A stretch of DNA of 64,000 nucleotides from Cardiobacterium valvarum (lineage in GTDB: Bacteria > Pseudomonadota > Gammaproteobacteria > Cardiobacteriales > Cardiobacteriaceae). Shown in pieces: positions 10,327 through 17,417 of this stretch (positions are counted from its first letter, which is position 1; each line of letters begins with the position of its first letter). The stretch spans positions 1,858,738 to 1,922,737 of the forward strand of contig NZ_UFUW01000001.1 of NCBI RefSeq assembly GCF_900460955.1. The letters run 5' to 3'. The position numbers and the translations under genes were made by a program. The notes beneath the pieces were generated by a model. That model was not told where the DNA came from and ran no database searches. It saw only the letters and a program-made list of their open reading frames with translations.

Positions 10327-11451
10327 ATGAAACTCGCCATCCTCGGCGGCGGCCAGCTCGGCAAAATGTTCCTGCAAGAAGCGACGGACTACCCCATGCC
10401 GGTCGCCGTTCTCGACCCCGACCCGCGCGCGCCCTGCGCTGCCATGACCGGCCTCTTCAAACAGGGCGACTTCAACGATAAACAAACCGTGCTCAACTTC
10501 GCCCAAGACGCCGCCGCCGTCGGCATCGAAATTGAGCACGTCTCGGTGGAAGCCCTGGAAGAACTCGAAGCGGCGGGCAAACGCGTCATCCCCGCGCCGC
10601 GCGTCCTGCGCATCATCCAGGACAAAGGCCTGCAAAAACAATTCTATGCCGACCACAAACTGCCCACCGCGCCGTTCTACCTCGCCGACAGCCTCGCCGA
10701 TGTTGACCTCGAACGCATCCCGCTGCCCTTCGTGCAAAAAACCCGCACCGGCGGCTACGACGGCAAAGGCGTGCAAGTCATCGTCACCGAAGAAGACCTG
10801 CCGAAACTGCGCGACGTGCCCTCCGTCATCGAAACCCTCTGCCCCATCGCGCACGAAATCGCGGTCATCGTCGCCGCTGATGACGACGGCAAAACTGCTG
10901 TGTACCCCGTCGTGGAAATGGTCTTCGACAAAGTCCTCAACCTTGTGGACTACGTGCAAATGCCGACCTTCCTCAATGCCAACATCCGCAAACGCGCCCA
11001 GGCACTCGCCGTCGAACTCGTGCAGGCCTTCGGCGCGGCAGGCCTCTACGCCGTGGAAATGTTCGTCACCCAGAGCGGTGAAATCTGGATCAACGAAACC
11101 GCGCCGCGTGTACACAACAGCGGCCACCTCACCATCGAAGCCTGCGCCAACTCCCAGTTCGAACAAATGTGGCGCCTGCTCGCCGGCATGCCGCTTGCCT
11201 CCGTGCAACAGTACCGCCTCGCCGCGATGGTGAACCTCATCGGCGCCTACGGACACAGCGGCCCCGCCGTCCTCGAAGGCCTGGACGAAGTCCTGGCGCT
11301 GGATGAAACCTTCATCCACTGGTACGGCAAAGCCGAAACCCGTCCGGGACGGAAAATGGGGCACATCACCGTGCTGGCCGACCACGAACCCGCACTCAAA
11401 GCCAAAATCGACAAAATCCGCAAAGCCGTGCGGGTGGTGAGTTACCACTAA
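10327..11451 (+). CDS. purK: N5-carboxyaminoimidazole ribonucleotide synthase
   Basis: The 374-residue ATP-grasp enzyme begins with ILGGGQLGKMFLQEA and contains VQKTRTGGYDGKGV (ATP-grasp loop) and EIWINETAPRVHNSGH (metal-binding region). It converts AIR, ATP and bicarbonate to N5-CAIR in purine synthesis; purE at 12201 performs the next step. AGGAG precedes the ATG. The usual purEK adjacency is broken by a SUKH gene and a MITE. Confidence 0.96.
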   Translation: MKLAILGGGQLGKMFLQEATDYPMPVAVLDPDPRAPCAAMTGLFKQGDFNDKQTVLNFAQDAAAVGIEIEHVSVEALEELEAAGKRVIPAPRVLRIIQDKGLQKQFYADHKLPTAPFYLADSLADVDLERIPLPFVQKTRTGGYDGKGVQVIVTEEDLPKLRDVPSVIETLCPIAHEIAVIVAADDDGKTAVYPVVEMVFDKVLNLVDYVQMPTFLNANIRKRAQALAVELVQAFGAAGLYAVEMFVTQSGEIWINETAPRVHNSGHLTIEACANSQFEQMWRLLAGMPLASVQQYRLAAMVNLIGAYGHSGPAVLEGLDEVLALDETFIHWYGKAETRPGRKMGHITVLADHEPALKAKIDKIRKAVRVVSYH

Positions 11452-11492
11452 AACCGAACCCAGGAAATAAAACCAAGAAATAAAACAGCGTT

Positions 11493-11552
11493 CGCAGGGT
11501 GGGATTTAGCCCACCATCCGCATCATTCTAGTGGGCTGAAGCCCGCCCTGCG
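11493..11552. repeat. 22-bp inverted repeat between purK and the SUKH gene
   Basis: Two 22-base arms starting CGCAGGGTGGG and ending CCCGCCCTGCG pair with three mismatches around a 16-base loop. The GTGGGCT/AGCCCAC core recalls GC-rich stem repeats common in Neisseriaceae genomes. It could terminate purK transcription, although it lacks a T-run, or be a small mobile repeat. Confidence 0.75.
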
Positions 11553-11595
11553 GCAAGTTGTCTTTAACACATCGCGCAGCGACAAAATCCCGCAA

Positions 11596-11610
11596 CCACG
11601 CCGCTTGGCG
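11596..11610. repeat. Single 25-bp-family repeat core
   Basis: ACGCCGCTTGGCG, preceded by GCAACC, matches the left half of the dispersed family in reverse orientation. It lies between purK and the SUKH gene. Confidence 0.6.
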
Positions 11611-11660
11611 ACATCCCGCCGAGCAAAAAACAACGGTACAAACCCCACCCAGAAACCACC

Positions 11661-12074
11661 ATGCTGACCCGCGCCAACCTCACCGCCAACCCACACTTCA
11701 CCCTCCACCCGCCTGCCACAGATACTGCTATCAACGCGGCGGAAGACGCATCCAACATCCCCTTCCCACCGGAGTATCGCGCCCTGCTGCGCCTCACGAA
11801 CGGCCTGTACAGCGACTGCTGCCTCGTCCTTTATGCCGCCGAAGACCTCGCCACGCGCAACCACGACTACGAAGTCCCGACCTATCTGCCGGACTACCTC
11901 ATGATTGGCGACGATAGCGGCGGCCAGGCCATCCTCATCGACCGCAGCGGTGCCCTCTATGAAGTCGGCATGGGTGTCATGGATGCAGACTGGCTCGAAC
12001 CTTCTGCCGCCTCACTGGCAGACCTGCTCATTACCCATGCGGGGAGAACCCTCAGCGAGCGGGAAGACGACTGA
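11661..12074 (+). CDS. SMI1/KNR4 (SUKH) family protein
   Basis: The 137-residue protein has the SUKH layout: an N-terminal helix ending in FPPEYRALLRLTNG, an aromatic/acidic middle and the LMIGDDSGGQAILID strand pair. In bacteria such proteins are often immunity proteins against nuclease or deaminase toxins of contact-dependent or type VI systems. No toxin gene is adjacent, so this is an orphan immunity-like gene lodged between purK and purE. Its TGA stop is immediately followed by the Correia-like element. Confidence 0.8.
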   Translation: MLTRANLTANPHFTLHPPATDTAINAAEDASNIPFPPEYRALLRLTNGLYSDCCLVLYAAEDLATRNHDYEVPTYLPDYLMIGDDSGGQAILIDRSGALYEVGMGVMDADWLEPSAASLADLLITHAGRTLSEREDD

Positions 12075-12179
12075 TATAGGCGTTCCAAATAGAACCGGTA
12101 CCGCATCGGCCCGCTCGCCGTACTGTCTGAACAGTCCTCGGCTCGCCGCCTTGTCACAGTCCTATTTGAAACGACTATA
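12075..12179. mobile_element. Correia-like MITE (105 bp)
   Basis: The 105-bp element begins TATAGGCGTTCCAAATAG and ends CTATTTGAAACGACTATA, giving 18-bp terminal inverted repeats with two mismatches and TA-type ends. The interior (GCCGTACTGTCTG ... CGCCTTGTC) resembles the interior of the short 104-108 bp Correia repeats of Neisseria in order and spacing. It has no coding capacity. It sits against the SUKH stop codon and 21 bases upstream of purE, so it may affect the purE promoter or mRNA processing. Confidence 0.8.
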
Positions 12180-12200
12180 CCCATCCCACAAGGAACCCAC

Positions 12201-12713
12201 ATGCACAAAATCGGCATCATCATGGGCAGCGACAGCGACCTCCGCATCATGCAGGACGCTGCCCGCACCTGTGAACAATTCCATACCGCCTACGAACTCA
12301 CCATCGTCTCGGCGCACCGCACCCCGGAACGCCTGCTCGACTACGGCAAAACCGCCGCCGGGCGCGGGCTCAACGTCATCATCGCCGGCGCGGGCGGCGC
12401 AGCACACCTGCCCGGCATGGTCGCCGCCATCACCCCGCTGCCGGTCATCGGCGTACCGATACATTCCAGCAACTCCATCGACGGCTGGGACAGCATCCTC
12501 TCCATCCTGCAAATGCCGGCGGGCGTACCGGTCGCCACCGTAGCGCTGAACGGCGCAAAAAACGCCGCCCTGCTCGCCCTGCGCATCTGCGCCAGCCACG
12601 ACCCCGCCCTGCGCGAGCGCATCGCCGCCTACCAGGACGAAATGCGCCGCAGCGTGCTCGACAAAGCAGCGGCGCTAAAAAGCGAATACCCCTGCGATTA
12701 CCAGGGCGCATGA
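12201..12713 (+). CDS. purE: N5-CAIR mutase, catalytic subunit of AIR carboxylase
   Basis: The 170-residue protein is a class I PurE: GSDSDLRIMQDAA at the phosphate-binding N terminus and SAHRTPERL containing the catalytic histidine. It rearranges N5-CAIR to CAIR in purine synthesis and forms a cytoplasmic octamer. An AAGGA site precedes the ATG. It overlaps the downstream glycosylase-like gene by 4 bases (ATGA), implying coupling. Confidence 0.96.
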   Translation: MHKIGIIMGSDSDLRIMQDAARTCEQFHTAYELTIVSAHRTPERLLDYGKTAAGRGLNVIIAGAGGAAHLPGMVAAITPLPVIGVPIHSSNSIDGWDSILSILQMPAGVPVATVALNGAKNAALLALRICASHDPALRERIAAYQDEMRRSVLDKAAALKSEYPCDYQGA

Positions 12714-13324
12714 CGGACACTTCCCCCGCCGATATGCCCGCCGTTATCGAAACCCACCCGCTTGACCCCTTCCTGCCGCCTGCGGCCCGCCTGCTCATGC
12801 TGGGCAGTTTCCCGCCGCCGCAGACGCGCTGGAAAATGCCGTTCTACTACCCAAACCTGCAAAACGACATGTGGCGCATCTTCGGCCTCATCTTCTTTGC
12901 CGACCGCGATCACTTCCTCACCGCCGACGGCAAAGGCTTCCGCGAAGCCGAACTGCGCACCTTCCTAGCAGCAACAGGCATCGCCATCAGCGACACCGCG
13001 CAACGCGTCGAACGTCTGCGCGGCAATGCCGCCGACCAATCGCTACGCATCCTTGAGCCCCTGAATCTTGCGGCACTGCTTGACCGCCTTCCCGCCTGCC
13101 GTGCCATCATCACCACCGGTGCTCTCGCGACTGCCACCCTGCTCACGCAACTGCCGGCCACGACCGCTGCCCCGCGTATCGGCGCACCGGTCAGCACCAC
13201 TTTCGCCGCCCGCCCCCTGCACCTGTACCGCCTACCCTCATCCTCGCGCGCCTACCCGCTGCCGCTGGCACAAAAAGCGGCGGCCTACCGCGACTGCTTC
13301 GCCGCAGAAGGATTGCTCGCCTGA
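12710..13324 (+). CDS. Uracil-DNA-glycosylase-superfamily protein
   Basis: The 204-residue product has the superfamily's motif 1 as MLGSFPPPQTRW and the FYYPNLQNDMWRI segment that places it near the family-6 (hypoxanthine) and related 'UDG-like' branch. Motif 2 would be LPSSSRAYP near residue 180. It probably removes deaminated bases from DNA, but the exact base is uncertain. It is translationally coupled to purE by an ATGA overlap. Confidence 0.78.
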   Translation: MTDTSPADMPAVIETHPLDPFLPPAARLLMLGSFPPPQTRWKMPFYYPNLQNDMWRIFGLIFFADRDHFLTADGKGFREAELRTFLAATGIAISDTAQRVERLRGNAADQSLRILEPLNLAALLDRLPACRAIITTGALATATLLTQLPATTAAPRIGAPVSTTFAARPLHLYRLPSSSRAYPLPLAQKAAAYRDCFAAEGLLA

Positions 13325-13635
13325 ACGCCCCCAAACATGCCCGGCCCCTGATTTCGATAGAACTAAAACCAGGTACCCCTTCGGGTACAACAAAGGCTCA
13401 TACCACCTGCGACGCTTGACGGACCCGGTGTTTACACCGCTTGGCAGGCTCAGCAACGACGCCGCTTGGCGGACCCGGCAAATCATCTGCATGTGCTGGC
13501 GCATCTGACCGCATCCGTTCTATCCGGAATGGTTATAACCCCATGCCAAATAGCACTCACACCGCCGCCCTTCCCCGCTTGACCGCCCCATAGCAAGCGC
13601 ACATAATCGCCCGCCTTTCCCGCATTTACAGAACC
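13325..13635. other. Intergenic region with 25-bp-family repeats, upstream of metN
   Basis: A small GTACCC/GGGTAC hairpin with a CTTC tetraloop lies at 13373-13388. Three reverse-orientation copies of the 25-bp family follow at 13411-13478, including CACCGCTTGGCAGG and GACGCCGCTTGGCGG. The remaining 150 bases should hold the metN promoter; no MetJ-type AGACGTCT box was found. Confidence 0.7.
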
Positions 13636-14664
13636 ATGATTACCCTGCAACACCTGCAAAAAACCTACCGCCACAAAGGCCAAGACATCCACGCCCTGCG
13701 CGACATCAACCTGCACGTCGCCCCGGGCGAAATCTACGGCGTTGTCGGACAAAGCGGCGCGGGCAAAAGCACCCTCATCCGCTGCGTCAACCTGCTCGAA
13801 CGCCCCGACAGCGGCCGCGTCATTGTCTCCGGCGAAGACCTCACCGCACTTGATCCCGCCGGGCTGCTGCGCGCGCGTCACAAAATCGGCATGATCTTCC
13901 AGCACTTCAACCTGCTTTCCAGCCGCACCGTCTACGCCAATATCGCCCTGCCGCTGGAACTCATCGGTGCGGACAAAAAAAACATCGCCGCCAAAGTGCA
14001 ACCCCTGCTGGCGCTGACCGGCCTTGAAGACAAAGCCGGGCACTACCCCGCGCAACTCTCCGGCGGCCAAAAACAGCGCGTCGCTATCGCCCGCGCACTC
14101 GCCGCCGAGCCGCAAGTGCTGCTTTCGGACGAAGCGACCTCGGCGCTCGATCCGAAAACCACCGAAGATATCCTTAACCTGTTGAAAAACATCAATGAAA
14201 AACTGGGGCTGACCATCCTGATGATCACCCACGAAATGGAAGTCGTCAAACACATCTGCGACAAAGTCGCCCTTATCGACGGCGGACAACTGGTCGAAAC
14301 CGCCGACGTCAGCACCTTCTTCACCGCGCCCGCCTCGGCGCTTGGCAAACAATTCGTTGCGCAAACCCAGCGCTTCGACCTGCCGGAGGACTACCAGAGG
14401 CGCCTCAAACCCGCCGGCACGCACTCCGTCGTCAAAATCGGCTTCCTCGGCCACCACATCGACGAACCCGTCCTCTCCTCGCTGACCAAACGCTTTGGCG
14501 TCAACATCAGCATCATTCAAGCCAAAATTGAACACATCGGCAGCAGCACCCGCCACGGTCTGCTCGTCGCCGAAATCATCGGCGAACCGGGGCAGACCCG
14601 CGACGCCCTCGCCTACCTCACCACCCAACCCGTCAGCACGGAAATCCTCGGCTATGTTGAATAA
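13636..14664 (+). CDS. metN: Methionine ABC transporter ATP-binding protein
   Basis: The 342-residue ATPase contains Walker A (GQSGAGKSTL), the signature LSGGQKQR, Walker B (VLLSDEATSALD) and a C-terminal NIL domain of about 80 residues that binds methionine and shuts the transporter down when methionine is plentiful. It energises D/L-methionine import with MetI and MetQ encoded next. Its 3' end overlaps metI by 11 bases. Confidence 0.96.
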   Translation: MITLQHLQKTYRHKGQDIHALRDINLHVAPGEIYGVVGQSGAGKSTLIRCVNLLERPDSGRVIVSGEDLTALDPAGLLRARHKIGMIFQHFNLLSSRTVYANIALPLELIGADKKNIAAKVQPLLALTGLEDKAGHYPAQLSGGQKQRVAIARALAAEPQVLLSDEATSALDPKTTEDILNLLKNINEKLGLTILMITHEMEVVKHICDKVALIDGGQLVETADVSTFFTAPASALGKQFVAQTQRFDLPEDYQRRLKPAGTHSVVKIGFLGHHIDEPVLSSLTKRFGVNISIIQAKIEHIGSSTRHGLLVAEIIGEPGQTRDALAYLTTQPVSTEILGYVE

Positions 14665-15361
14665 CCTCCAACAATATTGGGGCGCCTTTACCGCCTGGTT
14701 GCACGCCCTCATCGGCGACACCGCCTGGCTCATGCTCGTCAGCGCCTGCGAAACCCTCTACATGACCCTGAGCGCGACCCTCATCGCCGCCATCTTCGGC
14801 ACCCTGCTCGGCCTCATCCTCTATGCAACGCGACGTGGCCGCTTCCTGGCGAACCCCTACGTCTATTACCCGCTCGGCATCATCGTCAACATCGGCCGCT
14901 CCATCCCCTACATCATCCTCGCCCTGTGGATCGTGCCCTTCACCCGCTTCATCGTCGGCGTCTCCATCGGCAACACCGCCGCCATCGTCCCGCTCACCCT
15001 CTCCGCCGTCCCCTTCATCGCCCGCATGGTGGAAAACATGCTGAACGAAGTCCCCGGCGGCCTCATCGAAGCAGCACAGGCCATGGGCGCAAGCCCTACG
15101 CAAATCATGCGCAAAGTGCTGCTGCCCGAAGCCCTGCCCGGCATCATCAACGCCCTTACCATCACCCTCATCGCCCTCATCGGCTATTCCGCTATCGCCG
15201 GCGCCCTCGGCGCGGGCGGACTCGGTAAAGTCGCCTACGCCTACGGCTACCAGCGCTACCGCCCGGACATCATGCTCTACACCGTCTGCATCATCGTCGT
15301 GCTGGTGCAGAACATCCAGTGGCTGGGGGACGCCCTCGCCCGCCGCTTCGATCACCGCTAA
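14654..15361 (+). CDS. metI: Methionine ABC transporter permease
   Basis: From ATG at 14654 the protein is 235 residues with five to six membrane helices and the permease coupling loop EAAQAMGASPTQIMRKVLLP that docks onto MetN. The start overlaps the metN stop, typical for metNI; a longer frame upstream is only antisense-free read-through of metN. It forms the inner-membrane channel for methionine. Confidence 0.95.
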   Translation: MLNNLQQYWGAFTAWLHALIGDTAWLMLVSACETLYMTLSATLIAAIFGTLLGLILYATRRGRFLANPYVYYPLGIIVNIGRSIPYIILALWIVPFTRFIVGVSIGNTAAIVPLTLSAVPFIARMVENMLNEVPGGLIEAAQAMGASPTQIMRKVLLPEALPGIINALTITLIALIGYSAIAGALGAGGLGKVAYAYGYQRYRPDIMLYTVCIIVVLVQNIQWLGDALARRFDHR

Positions 15362-15385
15362 TCCCAACCTAACCGGAGAAAACCC

Positions 15386-16162
15386 ATGAAGAAATTGACC
15401 CTTGCCGCCCTCATCGCCGGCCTTGCCGCCGTCGCCCAGGCCGCTCCCTTCAAAGTCGGCGCGATGACCGGCCCCGAAGGCGAACTCGTGCACATCGCCG
15501 CCAAAATCGCCAAAGAAAAACACGGCCTGGACGTGGAAGTCATCGAATTCGAAGACTACGTCATGCCGAACGTCGCCCTCTCCGACGGCTCCATTGACGC
15601 CAATGCCATCCAGCACAAACCCTACCTCGACGTCATCACCAAAGAGCGCGGCCTTGACCTCGTCGCCGTTGGCAACACCTTCGTCTATCCCGTTGGCGCT
15701 TACAGCAAAAAAATCAAAGACATCAAAGAACTCAAAGACGGTGCCAAAATCGCCATCCCGGGCGACCCCACCAACGGCGCGCGCGCCCTCATCCTGCTCG
15801 ACAAACAGGGCCTGCTCAAACTCAAAGACAACACCAACCTCGAAGCAAGCGTGATGGACATCGCTGAAAACCCGCACAACTACAAAATCAGCGAAATCGA
15901 AGCCTCACAAGTGCCGAGCGTGCTGCCCGACGTTGATCTCGCCATCATCAACTCCAACTACGGCGTGAACGCGGGCCTCATCCCGAAACGAGATTCCCTC
16001 TTCATGGAAGACGCCGATTCGCCCTATGTCAACATCATCGTCGTGCGCACCGCCGATAAAGACAAAGACGAAGTCAAAAAATTCGTCGAATCCTACCAAA
16101 GCAAAGAAGTCGAAGAGGCCGCCGAAAAAGCCTTCAAAGGCGCCGCCGTCAAAGGCTGGTAA
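15386..16162 (+). CDS. metQ: Methionine-binding protein, NlpA/MetQ family
   Basis: The 258-residue protein starts with a signal peptide ending AAVAQA|AP. It continues with KVGAMTGPEGELVHIA and HKPYLDV, typical of MetQ substrate-binding proteins. The lipobox cysteine of Escherichia coli MetQ is missing, so this form is predicted to be soluble in the periplasm or held by its uncleaved signal. It follows metI by 24 bases with GGAG before the ATG and is followed by a strong terminator. Confidence 0.94.
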   Translation: MKKLTLAALIAGLAAVAQAAPFKVGAMTGPEGELVHIAAKIAKEKHGLDVEVIEFEDYVMPNVALSDGSIDANAIQHKPYLDVITKERGLDLVAVGNTFVYPVGAYSKKIKDIKELKDGAKIAIPGDPTNGARALILLDKQGLLKLKDNTNLEASVMDIAENPHNYKISEIEASQVPSVLPDVDLAIINSNYGVNAGLIPKRDSLFMEDADSPYVNIIVVRTADKDKDEVKKFVESYQSKEVEEAAEKAFKGAAVKGW

Positions 16163-16180
16163 AACCCTTTACCACTACAC

Positions 16181-16210
16181 ACAGGCATCCGCGAGGATGC
16201 CTGTTTTTTT
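16181..16210 (+). terminator. Rho-independent terminator of metNIQ
   Basis: A perfect 10-bp stem (ACAGGCATCC / GGATGCCTGT) with a GCGA loop is followed by a run of eight T. Confidence 0.93.
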
Positions 16211-16222
16211 TGCGGCAACGTT

Positions 16223-16532
16223 CGCCAAGCGGCACAAACACTGGGCACACCAAGCGGGATAAATACTGAGCCCGCCCAGCGGCGTAAATACTGGGCCCGC
16301 CAAGCGGCGTAAACACTGGCCCCGCCAAGCGGCGTAAATACTGGGCTCGCCAAGCGGCGTAAACACTGGACCTGCCAAGCGGCGTAAATACTGGTCCCGC
16401 CAAGCGGCGTAAACACTGGGCCCGCCAAGCGGCGTAAATACTGGGCCCACCAAGCGGCGTAAACACTGGGCCCGCCAAGCGGCGTAAATACTGGGCCCAC
16501 TAAGCGGGATAAATACTGAGCCTGCCCAGCGG
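16223..16532. repeat. Tandem array of a 25-bp repeat, 12 full units plus a partial
   Basis: Twelve contiguous 25-base units are present, each of the form CGCCAAGCGG then CGTAAAYACT then GGGCC. Each unit with its preceding C makes a short hairpin CCGC-CAA-GCGG. Units 3 to 11 strictly alternate TACT and CACT at position 17, showing expansion by 50-bp dimers. The first, second and twelfth units carry variant sequence. It lies between the metNIQ terminator and the NlpE-like gene. There are no spacers, so this is not a CRISPR array. Confidence 0.95.
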
Positions 16533-16594
16533 AGGCTCGGGTGAATGGTCGCAGGAGCCTCTCTACACTCACTGGTACCGCGCTAATCGGACAT

Positions 16595-16621
16595 AAAAAA
16601 GGCAGACCACAGTCTGCCTTT
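16595..16621. terminator. Terminator of the NlpE-like gene
   Basis: A 10-bp stem (AAAGGCAGAC / GTCTGCCTTT) with a short loop is flanked by A- and T-rich ends and lies 18 bases beyond the stop of the minus-strand lipoprotein gene. Confidence 0.85.
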
Positions 16622-16639
16622 CATTTTGCCAGCCGCCGT

Positions 16640-17125
16640 TTATTGTTTTTTCAGGCGGTAATTGGCTTGTTCGTCCGCGTTGCGTTCGCCGGTGGTGCCG
16701 TCGTCGTCACGCATTTCCAGGAGGCCGTCGCCGATGAAGTAAACGTAGCCGTTGCCCGCTTCGTCGAGGCGTAGCAGGGTTTTGTCTTCGTTCAGGCTGT
16801 ATTTGCCGCGCACGGTTTCCGGCTTGGCGTCTTTTTCTTCGAGGAACAGCGTGGTCAGTTCGTAGCTGCCGTCATCGTTGATGATGAGGGTGGTATCAAT
16901 ACCCGGGCAGCTTGCGCAAGGCAGGACACCTTTGTAAGTGCCGCTGAATGCCGCTTGGCTTGCAGCAGGGGCGGCAGCCGGAGTGGCCTCTGCGGGTGCG
17001 GCGGCAGGAGCGGAAGCCGCAGGGGTGCTGGCAGCGGCAGGTTTGGCGGGTTCTGCCGCTTTTTTGTCTTCGCAACCGGTGAGAGCGACAGTGGCGATGG
17101 CCAGGGCAAGGGCGAGTCTTTGCAT
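16640..17125 (-). CDS. NlpE-like lipoprotein
   Basis: The 161-residue protein has a lipoprotein signal (VALTGCED), an alanine/proline-rich linker (residues about 22-58), and an NlpE N-terminal-type beta-barrel containing the LPCASCPGID motif with its CxxC pair. In enterobacteria NlpE is an outer-membrane lipoprotein that signals surface contact and copper or redox stress to Cpx. No cpx genes are in the window. A short TYKGVLPCASC start and the LNEDKTLLRLD repeat are typical. Its own terminator follows. Confidence 0.85.
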   Translation of the reverse strand: MQRLALALAIATVALTGCEDKKAAEPAKPAAASTPAASAPAAAPAEATPAAAPAASQAAFSGTYKGVLPCASCPGIDTTLIINDDGSYELTTLFLEEKDAKPETVRGKYSLNEDKTLLRLDEAGNGYVYFIGDGLLEMRDDDGTTGERNADEQANYRLKKQ

Positions 17126-17417
17126 GATTTTTCCTCATGTGTTGTAGGGGGGGCCACTGTATCGGTTTTTTCCCCGTCTGTGGGTGTGTTATGTGAAAAA
17201 TTACGCCGTTTCTGCTTTATTTTTTGTTCATTTTGCTATTACTATTTTTTTTGCGCTTTAACTATGCCAACCCGTTAACCCCGGTAGGCTTCGTACATGA
17301 CCCCAAAGCCCCCTCACCGGCCGCTTCCCATACTCACGCTGCTTAATGGGGCACCGCCTTCTCGCGGCGTACCAAGGGAGTTGGTATAAAACCCTCAACC
17401 TCACAGGAGAATACGCC

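Noticed and set aside
9745-11448. 567-codon minus-strand frame opposite tsaC and purK
   Set aside because: It is the antisense shadow of two clear genes in GC-rich DNA, with no family match or initiation site.
13636-13660. Methionine riboswitch or MetJ box before metN
   Set aside because: No S-box-like structure or AGACGTCT repeat was found in the 300 bases upstream.
16223-16532. CRISPR array
   Set aside because: Units are contiguous 25-mers with no unique spacers, and no cas genes are nearby. The same motif is dispersed between genes elsewhere.
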